From: Megaustenia siamemsis
Lineage: Eukaryota > Mollusca > Gastropoda > Stylommatophora > Ariophantidae
Direction of reading: 5' to 3'
DNA: 64,000 nt
Assembly: GCA_032433765.1 (NCBI GenBank)
Contig: JAVIAB010000051.1
Location: forward strand, 46,795,986 to 46,859,985
Shown here: positions 32,641 to 44,543 of the stretch, piece by piece
Layout of the letters: each line of letters starts with the position of its first letter
How positions within the stretch are numbered: the stretch's first letter is position 1
Position numbers and translations under genes: made by a program
Notes under the pieces: model-generated
The model's input: only the letters and a program-made list of their open reading frames with translations
What the model was told of the DNA's origin: nothing
The model's database searches: none

Positions 32641-33007
32641 GTACTGTACGGCTGGTTTTTTGTAAAAAGACCAGCGTACATTGTACTGTACGGCTGACGG
32701 TCACCAAGCTTTTGTTTTGTTCCTGGCTTATTCAAACACTTTTTAAAGTTGGAACAAGTTAAAATATCTAGCAGAATGTTTATTTTTACAGAATTTGACA
32801 TTAGGCAATGGTATTCGATTACTTTGTAATAAAAGATTAAAGATTTTCATGAGATATCATTTTCCTTTACTTTCGGAGACGATCCCACGAAATCGCCTCA
32901 TTTCTCAATGCGATTTACATCAAGCTATTTATTTTAAACAATTTTAGAAACGATTATAATGTTAGTAACGAATCATAGCACACAGTTTTTATATTATTCG
33001 ATTACAG

Positions 33008-33225
33008 TTTCATCATCATCATCGAGTGCCTTCTCCGCAACGAAGGTTGGCTACCATGGATTGCCATTCTATTCTGTTTCTTGCTTTGATGGTGCAGGCT
33101 ATCATAGATTGGCTTGTCCATCTTTTGATGTTACTCGTCCATGTTAGTCTTGGTCTGCCTCTGCCTCTTTTACCTTGTATTTTTCCTTCCAATATTACCT
33201 TCCAAGATTACATTTTAGTCTTCGA
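33008..33225 (-). pseudogene. RTE-like LINE (family A) 3' fragment
   Basis: (ATC)n at 33011-33023 followed by GAGTGCCTTCTCCGCAACGA and AGGTTGGCTACCATGGATTG is the inverse of the family A 3' terminus at 20311. About 220 bp retained, 5' truncated. Confidence 0.88.
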
Positions 33226-33654
33226 GTAAATAAAAACTTGGATTTTCAAAAGTCTAAATTTTCATGTTTATATAAAGAAAATATAGACTCAAGTCATGTC
33301 GTGTGGCACAAAATGTTATAAACATAAAAATATTCGTTTTTTTTTCGCTTTTTTTCTGCTAATTCTGAAGGAAAATGGTGTATATATCTAAAATTATTAA
33401 TTCTGAATGGATTTAATTATAAAAACAACGTGAATATGATCGATTATATGGCAAGATCTGTTAAGCAAAGTGATAAAAAAATTATTTATCACAGATTCTG
33501 AGACATTTTTCTATAAATTATTACATTATTTTTAACATTTTTTTTACTACATATGTACTCCTACTTCAATCTTCTTTTATTTGTTGTATAAAACATATAG
33601 ATTTAATTCAATTATTACATTGTTAATGCGATTTTTAAGACAGTGGTGTTCTTC
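33226..33654. other. no gene seen
   Basis: Very AT-rich with T and A runs. Confidence 0.5.
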
Positions 33655-33862
33655 AATTATTTTCTCCATAAATTCTGTTCGGTCTGGGTGAATTTCCCGT
33701 GGTAGGAAAAGAGCTAATTAAGAGCTCCCTTTTTGTGTTGGCCTCTTTGAGAACTTCCTCATTGGTCTTTTTAGCTGTCCAGGGAACTTTCAACATTCTT
33801 CTTAGAAATCCCATCTCTGTGGCCTCTAATCGTCTTTTCATTTGTGGAAAGATATCAGCAGG
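33655..33862 (-). pseudogene. RTE-like LINE fragment (post-RT region)
   Basis: The minus-strand frame reads MKRRLEATEMGFLRRMLKVP, WTAKKTNEEVLKEANTKREL, the hallmark segment downstream of the RT domain in RTE-type elements. Closest here to family C (49194-49415, RTAKKSNENVMKEANAKREL). Confidence 0.85.
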
Positions 33863-34454
33863 AGAAATAATAAGAAACACAGAGGGCAGGAATATGTGCA
33901 GGAAAATGTTCGCCTGTAATCGTACTGATGGTAATGGTGGAAATGGTGATGTATACTCGCGACTGTTTGTGTAACTGTCTAATCATGACACCTGCTGATG
34001 TTTACTAGTGACTACTACAGATGAATATTGATACCTCATAATGCAATATTTTTTTTAGAGTGTAATGTGATTTTTAAAAATGTATTCTGTTGTTTATTAG
34101 TGCCTACTTGAGCATACGTGTGCATATAGAATCATAATGATAAAAACTGATGCTTACTTTTGCCTACCGGTGTTTTCAGGTACACAGAGGGAATATCGAT
34201 GTCTCCTAGTGCATACTGGAGCTTTATCGTGTCTACTGGTGTCTATTGGCGCATACTTACTATTGTTTATTTGAGCGTCTGAATTAAGCGGGTGCTTAAT
34301 GTAAGTGTGAACATGTGAACAGGTACAGTGTGAAATGACTATCATCTGTTTCCTTCCTATTACATTTAAGTGTATTTGCGTGCATGAGTTGGGATTTTTG
34401 TGAAATAAATGCGATTCTGTAGTACTCTGTGCATTCAGAAATAATGAACCACAT
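33863..34454. other. no gene seen
   Basis: Irregular repeats of ACTGGTGTCTACTGG/TACTAGTG type (34000-34260), too diverged to define a unit. No coding signal. Confidence 0.4.
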
Positions 34455-34499
34455 AAGTTTTCTCGGGAGCCGCTAATTCAAAAAGTATGAAACTTTTAC

Positions 34500-37400
34500 A
34501 CAGTTTATATGGATATGTCATGTAAACATCAGTATCATTCAACACAATCCCCATCCACTTGTACAGCTTTAAGCCAGCGCACAACAAGTGCATGTATTTC
34601 TAGCTTGTACCAGTCTTTGTCTTGATCGTGTAGCCATTTCTTCACTGCATGATATTATCTTCAAACCTTGTTCCACGGAGGGCATCGTTAAGTGGACGAA
34701 AGGGATGGAAATCAGAGAGTGTCAAATCAGGGCTGTAAGGTAGATGGGGGAGTACAGTCCAAGCCAATCTGGTAATTGCTTCCTGTGTTGCCAGACTTGT
34801 GTGCGGGCGCGCATTGTCGTAAAGGATAAGCAGATCTGTTGGATTCTTGTGAGGCCGAACTCCGCGAAAACGTTGAGTTTTTGTCAATGTCTTAATGTAG
34901 GCTTACGAACTGATTGTCTCTTCTCTTGGTATAACATGCACAAGAATTACACCTTTAATGACTTAATGTAGGCTTACGAACTGATTGTCTCTTCTCTTGG
35001 TATAACATGCACTAGAATTACACCTTTAATGTCTTAATGTAGGCTTACGAACTGATTGTCTCTTCTCTTGGTATAACATGCACTAGAATTACACCTTTAA
35101 TGTCTTAATGTAGGTTTACGAACTGATTGTCTCTTCTCTTGGTATAACATGCACTAGAATTACACCTTTAATGTCTTAATGTAGGCTTACGAACTGATTG
35201 TCTCTTCTCTTGGTATAACATGCACTAGAATTACACCTTTAATGTCTTAATGTAGGCTTACGAACTGATTGTCTCTTCTCTTGGTATAACATGCACTAGA
35301 ATTACACCTTTAATGTCTTAATGTAGGCTTACGAACTGATTGTCTCTTCTCTTGGTATAACATGCACTAGAATTACACCTTTAATGTCTTAATGTAGGCT
35401 TACGAACTGATTGTCTCTTCTCTTGGTATAACATGCACAAGAATTACACCTTTAATGTCATAATGTAGACTTACGAACTGATTGTCTCTTCTCTTGGTAT
35501 AACATGCACTAGAATTACACCTTTAATGTCTTAATGTAGGCTTACGAACTGATTGTCTCTTCTCTTGGTATAACATGCACAAGAATTACACCTTTAATGT
35601 CTTAATGTAGGCTTACAAACTGATTGTCTCTTCTCTTGGTATAACATGCACTAGAATTACATCTTTAATGTCTTAATGTAGGCTTACGAACTGATTGTCT
35701 CTTCTCTTGGTATAACATGCACTAGAATTACACCTTTAATGTCTTAATGTAGGCTTACGAACTGATTGTCTCTTCTCTTGGTATAACATGCACTAGAATT
35801 ACACCTTTAATGTCTTAATGTAGGCTTACGAACTGATTGTCTCTTCTCTTGGTATAACATGCACAAGAATTACACCTTTAATGTCATAATGTAGACTTAC
35901 GAACTGATTGTCTCTTCTCTTGGTATAACATGCACTAGAATTACACCTTTAATGTCTTAATGTAGGCTTACGAACTGATTGTCTCTTCTCTTGGTATAAC
36001 ATGCACTAGAATTACACCTTTAATGTCTTAATGTAGGTTTACGAACTGATTGTCTCTTCTCTTGGTATAACATGCACTAGAATTACACCTTTAATGTCTT
36101 AATGTAGGCTTACGAACTGAGTGTCTCTTCTCTTGGTATAACATGCACAAGAATTACACCTTTAATGTCTTAATGTAGGCTTACGAACTGATTGTCTCTT
36201 TTCTTGGTATAACATGCACAAGAATTACACCTTTAATGTCTTAATGTAGGCTTACGAACTGATTGTCTCTTCTCTTGGTATAACATGCACTAGAATTACA
36301 CCTTTAATGTCTTAATGTAGGCTTACGAACTGATTGTCTCTTCTCTTCGTATAACATGCACTAGAATTACACCTTTAATGTCTTAATGTAGGCTTACGAA
36401 CTGAGTGTCTCTTCTCTTGGTATAACATGCACTAGAATTACACCTTTAATGTCTTAATGTAGGCTTACGAACTGATTGTCTCTTCTCTTGGTATAACATG
36501 CACTAGAATTACACCTTTAATGTCTTAATGTAGGTTTACGAACTGATTGTCTCTTCTCTTGGTATAACATGCACTATAATTACACCTTTAATGTCTTAAT
36601 GTAGGCTTACGAACTGATTGTCTCTTCTCTTGGTATAACATGCACTAGAATTACACCTTTAATGTCTTAATGTAGGCTTACGAACTGATTGCCTCTTCTC
36701 TTGGTATAACATGCACTAGAATTACACCTTTAATGTCTTAATGTAGGCTTACGAACTGATTGTCTCTTCTCTTCGTATAACATGCACTATAATTACACCT
36801 TTAATGTCTTAATGTAGGCTTACGAACTGATTGTCTCTTCTCTTGGTATAACATGCACAAGAATTACACCTTTAATGTCATAATGTAGGCTTACGAACTG
36901 ATTGTCTCTTCTCTTGGTATAACATGCACAAGAATTACACCTTTAATGTCTTAATGTAGGCTTACGAACTGATTGTCTCTTCTCTTGGTATAACATGCAC
37001 TAGAATTACACCTTTAATGTCTTAATGTAGGCTTACGAACTGATTGTCTCTTCTCTTCGTATAACATGCACTAGAATTACACCTTTAATGTCTTAATGTA
37101 GGCTTACGAACTGAGTGTCTCTTCTCTTGGTATAACATGCACTAGAATTACACCTTTAATGTCTTAATGTAGGCTTACGAACTGATTGTCTCTTCTCTTG
37201 GTATAACATGCACTAGAATTACACCTTTAATGTCTTAATGTAGGCTTACAAACTGATTGTCTCTCCTCTTGGTATAACATGCACAAGAATTACACCTTTA
37301 GTGGCGCAAAAGACAGTGACCATGCCCTTTCCAGCTGAAGATGTCTTGCATTTCTTTCTTCGTGGTGAATGCGGACGATACCACTCCATTGACTGTCTTT

Positions 37401-37840
37401 TTGTCTCAGGTTCAAAATGATGGGCTCAGGTTTGGTCACCTGTAACAATCTTAGGCAAAAAAGCTATCTCCATCAACATTGAAACGCTCCAAGAGTTCAG
37501 ACGAAGTAGGTTTTCTTTGTAATCGGTGCTCATTTGTGAGATTTCGTTGAACCTATCTTGCACAAACCTGAGAGAATCCGAGCGTTTATATAAGTGCATT
37601 TGCACTACCAATGCTGACTGACAACATTAAGGCCAATTGTTGAGTAATGAAGCGCAGTCCAGCAAGAATAACGCCCTCAGCGCCTTTCAACATCTCTGCA
37701 TTGGTAGCTGTGGCAGGCGTCCATAGCGCGGCTGATCAAGACGCTCCGTATCTCCACTTTTCGATTCTTTTATTCTCTGATCCCACCGATTTACTGCTCA
37801 TGCCGACTGCAAAACTTCCATACACATCACATTGACGCTT
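34500..37840 (-). pseudogene. mariner transposase pseudogene (DD34D), split by array
   Basis: 5' part (37840-37306): decayed N-terminal DNA-binding region, then STDYKENLLRLNSWSVS, LPKIVTGDQT (first catalytic Asp), a stop where mariners have Trp, then AHHFEPETKRQSMEW and SPRRKKCKTSSAGKGM. 3' part (34890-34640): TLTKTQRFRGVRPHKNP, LILYDNARPH (second Asp) and LPHLPYSPDLTLSDFH. The third Asp (in SDF) comes after exactly 34 intervening residues, so the triad is DD34D. The join between parts is the 71-bp unit, which encodes VILVHVIPRGETIS where mariners read a V-x-(F/L)LPRGTTIN-like strand. Inactive: stops, frameshifts and the array. Confidence 0.88.
34891..37300. repeat. 71-bp satellite born inside mariner, 34 copies
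   Basis: CTTAATGTAGGCTTACGAAC starts at 34891, 34962 and every 71 bp to 37234 (33 exact periods), with no indel. The last unit ends at 37300 by continuing into transposase sequence. On the minus strand the unit is a segment of the transposase gene. The edge unit at 37234-37300 keeps CTCTCCTCTTGG (encoding PRGE), whereas inner units have CTCTTCTCTTGG (PREE), so the edge unit looks ancestral. Each unit has an in-frame stop. Confidence 0.97.
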
Positions 37841-38055
37841 GTGGAATGTTCACAATAGTTTTCTTCTCTAAAAAGAGAAATTCTATCACACTTCGCTGCT
37901 TATAAAGCAAAATGCTGACATGCTCCATTTCAACAATTTAGTGCAGTCGTATTATATTGTCGATTGCAGTGCATTGTGGTGCTCACAATCGGCACATGCC
38001 ATTTTTAAAGTGTGCAAAATTTCATGCTTTTATGTTTATTATTAGCTGAGAAAAC

Positions 38056-39348
38056 AGATGTGATGCATTACCTTTTGAAGGATCGTCGTATATTACAAAC
38101 AGGTAAATTCTAGGAGTAAACAAGAATCCCACTTTTTGTGTGGATGATGGCTCTGCTATGAGGAATAATGTCAAGAAAAGAATATGAGACAGAATGCTTA
38201 TTAGAAGCAAATAATATATTTAACAGATGAATGTTAGAAACATAAATTAAAAACTTCATTCTCATTCTTCGTTTACTTCTAACCAATTGTGTTAGTACTT
38301 TGTGTAGCTCATTGCAACAGTTACGTAACATCTACAATTTTCGATCTACTTTGAAATACAAACAATATTTAGTCTCATATGTAAAATATAAAACCGAATA
38401 CGCATAAATAAGGAACTCAGGCACACCCCCCCCCCCCCCTTTTTCCTCAGAATATACAGCGAACATCTGCAATTCAAGAATGTAGCGGTCAATTATTACT
38501 GTGACTCACTATGGGACGTAATAAAGAGTAAAGATACAAATCTTGTATAGAGATCATTATTCCTAGAAAATAATTAAAGGGATCACGCTGTCCACAAAAT
38601 CGCTAAGTAACAAAGAAAATGCTGTTCTCAAAATCTTATCTTCGGTAAAAATCCGTTTTGTTTTAACTCTTCTAATCATAATTGCTATGGCCATCACTGC
38701 TATAATTTTGTACAAGTGACTCAATGACCGTAGTGGTCAGGTCTCCTTCAGAAGAGAAACTGACGGCCTGGATAAGGCGTGCTTTCTTTTTGTCCTACTC
38801 ATTTCACGAAACTTCTGCTCTAGGTTCAAGAAGCTCAACAACGTTGAAAACGGTCAATCACTCGCAGGTGATTGTTTACTTCATGATGCACGAACCATAA
38901 CTGATCAAGGTCCTACTTCACAATCTTCCGACAGGCTCAGAAACCGACTAATCTGTCTGACAAAGCGAGGGCGGGTTGAAATGGAAGGCAACATGGAACG
39001 GAAAATTAACATCGAATGTTCTGGCAGGAAGGCATACTTGCTATGAAGCACTGCACGATTAGTGAAAATGCATCGACACGTTTTAATGTCCTTTTAGGGA
39101 AGTGTAACTGAAAAGCTTTGATGCTATAATTCTTATTAGTATGCTACATATATTGAGTCTTTTATTATTATTTGTTGGAAATTATTCTTATGTTTTGATA
39201 TTTTAAAGTCGTTAGTTATGTTGTCCATCATAAGTTATTATGTTGTCCTTGTTATATATATAATTTCTCTTTCAGTCACACACATTCCTGCTTATATTAA
39301 CACTTTCATGTGTTTTTCATTCTAATATGCAACAAATCCCTAATATAT
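38056..39348. other. no gene seen; C-run at 38425-38440
   Basis: AT-rich, short frames only. Confidence 0.5.
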
Positions 39349-39700
39349 ATAGTAGTAGTAGTAGCCTCCGTCAGTCATAGTTGACTATGGATTTTTCAGC
39401 GCCCCTAGAAATGTTATTTTTTCCTTTCTTTTCTTTCGCCGTGTATTCTCTTTCTCTATGAATCTGTCTGCTTCTTCTGTGAGGTGAACCTTTAGAGTGT
39501 GTTTCCAGAGATTGCGGTCTGCAGCTATGTCTTCCCATGCTGCAGGGTTTATGTTCAGAGTCTTCATGTCGCGTTTACACACATCTACAAATCGAAGTTT
39601 TGGGCGCCCCCTAGTTCTTTTACCATAAGCCAGTTGTCCGTAGAGTATATCTTTTGGTACGCGGCCATCTTTCATGCTATATGTATAGTGACAAAATAAC
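39349..39700 (-). pseudogene. LINE family D 3' end, copy 1, (CTA)n tail
   Basis: A TAGTAGTAG run at 39351-39364 is the tail. The minus strand encodes MKDGRVPKDILYGQLAYGKR, GRPKLRFVDVCKRDMKTLNI and AAWEDIAADRNLWKHTL, the conserved end of a widespread APE-type non-LTR family (GRIPKDxLYGEL and DVCKRD motifs). 5' truncated near 39700. Mostly open, so a relatively young copy. Confidence 0.88.
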
Positions 39701-39969
39701 ATATTTATTGATCCCACTTCTTAACAACATTGTGGACAACATTTCATGGAAATACAAATAGTAAGCTTATACTAACTGGACAATAAAGTCTCTACTCCTG
39801 GCGGTCTACATGACCGCTTATTAATTCCTCCACTTCTTGAAGTACTAACATATTATAATTACATTTCACTAGCTATCCTTCTAATGCCTAATCTATTTCT
39901 AACGATAATGTTTCACCACTACTGCTTAGCTTGCACACAAATCATGTTCTAGACTCAACGAATATGCTG
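39701..39969. other. no gene seen between two family D LINE ends
   Basis: AT-rich spacer. Confidence 0.4.
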
Positions 39970-40870
39970 CTCTAGTAGTAGTAGTAGTCTTCGTCACGCA
40001 TAGTTGACTATGGAATCTGCAGCGCCCCTAGAAATGACATTTCTTCTTTCTTTCGCCGTGTATTCTCTTTTTCTATGAGTCTGTCTGCTTCTGGTTTGAG
40101 TTGGAGCTTTAGAGTGTGTTTCTAAAGATTGCGGTCTGCAGCTATTTCTTCCCAGGCTGCAGTGTTTATGTTCAGAGTCTTCATATCACGTTTACACACA
40201 TCTACAAATCGAAGTTTCGGGCGCCACCTAGTCCTTTTGCCAACTACCAGTTGTCCATAGAGTATATCTTTTGGTATGCGGCCATCTTTCATACGGTGTA
40301 CGTGGCCAGGCCAGCGTAACCTACGTTGTTTGAGCATCGTGTAGATGTTCGGGAGGTCTGTGCGAGTCATGACCTCCACGTTTGTCACTTTATCCTTCTA
40401 AGTGATACCAAGAAAACGGAGCAGACATCGCATATGGAATTCATTCAGCCTTCTCTCCTGCTTATTATAAGTTGTCCAATATTCGCTGTCATAAAGGAGG
40501 ATACTAATGATGCAGACATTGTGAACTGAGGCCTTTGTTTTAATTGTCAGTTTGTTGTTTTGCCAGACACGCCTAGAAAGACGGACAAAGGTGTTAGCAG
40601 CTTTACCAATGCGGGTGTCAATTTCTGTATCTAGATATAGTTCATCTTTGATGATGGACCCCAGTTTCTTCTACACGACATCGAGTTTCTTCTACACGAC
40701 ATCGAGTTTCTTCTACACGACATCGAGTTTCTTCTACACGACATGTAGTTGTCGATAGAGATTGCAGGTGTTGCTTCGACGTCCTGACCGAGTATATTAA
40801 CTTTCTGCAAACTTATTGTTAGACCGAAGTCACTGCAGGCAGTGCATATGCTGCTCTAACTTCAATATAG
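39970..40870 (-). pseudogene. LINE family D copy 2, longer, same orientation
   Basis: Tail TAGTAGTAGTAG at 39975-39987. The minus strand repeats MKDGRIPKDILYGQLVVGKR, then upstream TNVEVMTRTDLPNIYTMLKQ and RRLRWPGHVHRMKDG. Further upstream, in broken frames, it reads KTTN-QLKQRPQFTMSAS-like sequence, and at 40790-40850 ACSDFGLTISLQKVNILGQD, the segment just after the RT active site. One stretch (40663-40746) carries a private tandem repeat. Several stops. Confidence 0.85.
40663..40746. repeat. 21-bp tandem repeat inside LINE D coding region, 4 copies
   Basis: AGTTTCTTCTACACGACATC plus G recurs at 40663, 40684, 40705 and 40726. On the minus strand it encodes an in-frame MSCRRNS heptad in place of a single copy. 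Confidence 0.95.
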
Positions 40871-41959
40871 CTAGTTCTTTCTCAAATATCGTATCTATCT
40901 ACAGTAATTGTGATATTCTGCTCCTCTCGTCTGTCAATAGTTTCTGAAGTGACCAGCAGCCTCTCTATGGGAATCTCTCTGTCAAGCCTTGGAGGCGAGT
41001 TCTTATACCTCAGTCACTACTTTTCGCCCATCTGCTGTCACAATATCTTAACTTATTTCTTTTTCTCTACGCCCACTCTCTCAAGTGGTCAATCATTCAT
41101 TTCACAAACACTTGTCTATCCGACTATACAGTATAATCACATAACTTTGACCTGCTTTTCTATGGAATATTCTAAGCCTAGTGCATCTGTAATTTTTTTA
41201 CTTTTTGCATTGGTACAGGAGGATAAAATTCATGGGGCTCTTCAAATTGGTATTAACTTCTGCATACTATGTTGGTTCGGTCTTACAGCATTCCTCCTAA
41301 ATGAGACGAGATAAAATCCGTACAAATGTATGTCGTATTGATCAATTTTCATTGCTTTCAACGTGCTCTGATTTTTTATATTTAGTGTCACAAATTATTA
41401 TTAATATTTTAGTGTTAATGTGCAATAGCAGGCTAAAGGTAGTTTCCGGTTCAAATCCAAGATGGAGAGTTGTCTATCTCCATCTTTTTGTGGACAGTCG
41501 ATTGGGAGCCTGACAAGCCGCCATTATCCATTTTTGTTGGAACATAAATATCAAAGTAATTCCACCAAGGGGAACAGAGTAAAGGAAGTAGTAAAAGAAA
41601 GAGAAAAAGAAATTAAATTAGAGAAACACTAAAAAGAGCACATTGGCGAGCGACAACAGTAAGCATCCGCTCTCTCGCCAAGATTGAGCAAATCGGCAAG
41701 AAGATGGATGTGCAGTGAGATACAATGCAGATAATGTGCAAGCTCTGACATTTTTTTTTTCGCCAGCTTTTACCTCTGACGAAGTCCCTAGAGACTAGGA
41801 ACTGAATTTTGCGTGTTAATCCATTTTTCCCTGGCAGCCGTGTGCACATGGGTCCCTCGCCGCACAGGCAGATAACTTCGACTTCGGAGGTACTCATATT
41901 TTTCTTGTCGATGAGTAATTGACTTTCCCAGCCGGGCCTCACTGCTGAGACCAGAGGTG
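40871..41959. other. no gene seen
   Basis: AT-rich. A plus frame at 40910-41314 has no recognisable domain. A lone B-box-like CGGTTCAAATCC at 41448-41459 may be an eroded SINE. Confidence 0.4.
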
Positions 41960-42082
41960 GTTGCCGCAAAGAGAAAGCATAAATAATAATCCCAACCGGT
42001 GTAGCCGGAATTTGAACCCACAACCTCTCTGTCTCGAGGCCGGCGTCTTGCCTCGAGACCAACCAATCCCCAGCTGTGACAC
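41960..42082 (-). mobile_element. third tRNA-like SINE (SINE-3)
   Basis: The minus strand reads GGGATTGGTTGGTCTCGAGG (A-box region), then GTGGGTTCAAATTCC (B-box, 42007-42021 plus strand), then GGTTGGGATTATTATTTATG and CTTTCTCTTTGCGGCAACC. Spacing of the two boxes fits a tRNA-derived head. Ends not resolved. Confidence 0.5.
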
Positions 42083-42156
42083 TTGATAACAAAGGTCGTC
42101 GAACATAGACAGTCTAGAATTTCTGTCCCATGTGCCGTCTTCGACTTGAAAATGCA

Positions 42157-42385
<229 letters not shown>

Positions 42386-42771
42386 TAAACATATCGACTA
42401 GATTGACAATGACCGCGTGTGTTGCATGAACTTCTCGTTATACTTTGTTCCTACTTTGTAGCATCGTGCCATAGGTGAGGGAATCACAAATTTTCCTCGC
42501 AGTTATCACTTTCGCTGCATTGTCAAACAGTTATCAACAGAGAGCGGATAACAGAATTGATTAAAAACCGTATTTGAATCACTGTATGTTTAAGCAGTTT
42601 TTCTTTTCTATGGGAAGTGAAATAAAACCTCTTACCAGAACACCTCTTGACGACTTCACTGGACATGCGATCCTTATTCTTCAACACTACAGCACCCCTC
42701 ACCCAATTTAAAGGCCTCATGTTATGAATAAATTTAGCAGTTATACTTGCTTTGATTTTGTATAATACAAA
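42386..42771. other. no gene seen
   Basis: Unique sequence without coding or repeat signal. Confidence 0.4.
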
Positions 42772-42783
42772 TATGTATTTTAT

Positions 42784-44531
42784 TGAGTTATTGAGTTATT
42801 TGCGGGTCATCATCATTGCACTCCGAACATGTCCATAGGTGCTCAGATCCCCTCCTCAGCAATTCCCTCAGTGTCCAGCGACTGACGACTCCAGTTCTAT
42901 GTTGGTTGATAAGTCTTCTTACACGGCCACCAAATTTCTCATTTCTGGCTGTGCCCATCTTAACTCCCATTTCCATCATCCGAAGAAGCGACGTTGATCT
43001 GTGTTTGTCGAAGTCCCGTGCTCTTCCCACATCTCGGAGTGCATTGATGATGTCCGCCCGATCCATCGGTTGCCCGTCCTCAACGACAGCGCAGCTAGCC
43101 AACCTGTCCGCTCTCTCATTTCCCCGCACTCCCGCATGTCCAGGGACATAGACAAAGGTGACCTTACGTATTTTGGATTTCTGCAACGACTCTACCCATT
43201 GCATGCGTACAAAGCCCGCCTCCACTTTTTTTATCATGCTCATCGAATCACTCAGTATACATGCGTGGATGTAGTCTTGTGACTCTAACCATTTGAATGC
43301 CTTGGTCACTGCCATCACCTCCATTGTCATGCTACTCGTGGTCATTGCGTATGCACCACTGTCTTCCTTGGCTATTCTGCCTGCCGAACGTGCTGTAAAT
43401 GCCCGTGCACTTCTTTCGTGTCGTCTTACAGATCCGTCTGTATAGATGACTGCATCTTTCTCATCGGTGTTATTGCAGATGAGACCGTTGACCTCAGCAT
43501 TAACCACGATCGGGTTCTGTTCCCTACTTTTCCTGTCGAGTGTGACAATACATGAGAAAGTCCCCTTGAATGACGTAGACACCGGTATCCACTCCTCACC
43601 AACGCTGAGATTGGTAAGCCCACAGACCTGTTTGATGACATCTTCTGCTCGGCCCACCCATGATTTGCCTCTGTTTAGCCTGGTACCTTTCTCTGTGTTG
43701 AGCACGTGGTGCAATGGATGCTCTGTATCTGTACTAATCTTCAGGTATGCTCGTGCTCTCCAGATCTTGATTCTGTCATCCATGGTTGGAAAGTCAAGAA
43801 GATACCTCATTGCCACACAGGGAGTGTCCCTCGTACATCCCAGGATAATGCGCATGGCTTCATTTTGTATTTTCTCCAGCCTATCAATTTGAGTCGTACT
43901 GACAGTAAGAATGGCCAGGGCATACTCGATTGGTGCGAGGACTAATCCCTGGAACAGAAGAGTAAGTAGCCTCTGCTCGATGTTGGCAGCTGCCATGACC
44001 TTCAAGGCGGCTAATCCTTTGCGGGATTTTGTTATCACATGGTCGACGTGGTCCCGAAAACACAGGCTGCGATCAAACTTAACTCCGAGGTATGTCATCA
44101 ACTTGTCCCTGGTCACCTCATCAGCTCCCATTCGTACTACCGGTGTGGTCGTATTAACGATATGATTGTTAAGGGAGAACCATGAAACTGATGCTTTATT
44201 AGGATTAACCAAGGCACCTGAAACCCCACACCAGGAAGAAATGCGATCGAGTTCGTCTTGCATTGTGGAGGCGATTCCCCGTCTGTCTCTTCCCTGTCGA
44301 TATACCAGAATATCATCAGCAAAAGTCATAGTTCTTCCCCTCCCATCCAGCTTTTGGGCGTGATCGTTATTGTGTACACATTAAATAGAACTGGTGACAA
44401 TGGTGAGCCTTGTGGCAGCCCAGGACAAATGGATGTTGGCTCGGAAGACCAACTTCCACATCTGAGTATCACCTTCCTCTGAAACAGTGCCGCGGCGATC
44501 CATCTTATGAGGAAGGGGTATTTTATATTAT
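42784..44531 (-). mobile_element. LINE I-A copy 3, 5'-truncated, with TSD
   Basis: The 12-bp repeat TATGTATTTTAT flanks it (42772-42783 and 44532-44543). The 3' tail is AATAACTCAATAACTCA. The element begins in RT (RWIAAALFQRK, LPQGSPLSPVLFNVYT), then has a 1-bp loss near 44360 relative to copy 2, then one long open frame to the end. Confidence 0.9.
42788..44329 (-). pseudogene. RT C-terminal half plus RNase H of LINE I-A (513 codons open)
   Basis: Starts at the RT active site MTFADDILVYR (residues 1-11, catalytic DD at 5-6). Then thumb region GADEVTRDKLMTYLGVKFDR, then a linker. RNase H has all catalytic residues: D298 in IYTDGS, E337 in TMEVMAV, D361 in ILSDSMS, and H398 and D407 in GHAGVRGNERADRL. 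The C-terminus WTCSECNDDDP is a short Cys motif. The APE-RT-RNase H order places the family in the I clade, as for Nimbus/BgI of Biomphalaria (established family knowledge). RT palm sequence upstream (GSPLSPVLFNVY) is out of frame by one base. The best RNase H copy of its family here. Confidence 0.9.
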
Positions 44532-44543
44532 TATGTATTTTAT

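Larger units (their letters stand above)
34455..38055 (-). mobile_element. mariner DNA transposon, enlarged by internal satellite
   Basis: Diverged inverted ends: GTTTTCTC and GCTAATTC, then AAAAAGTATGAAACTTTTAC on the left (34458-34500), and the inverse of GTGCAAAATTTCATGCTTTT with TAGCTGAGAAAAC on the right (38012-38054). Inside is a minus-strand mariner transposase remnant. Removing 33 of the 34 tandem units at 34891-37300 leaves about 1.25 kb, the normal mariner length. A TA target duplication is not clear at both sides, so edges are approximate. Confidence 0.85.

Noticed and set aside
34891..37300. CRISPR-like or regularly spaced array
   Set aside because: Units are contiguous with no spacers, and the unit is transposase sequence.
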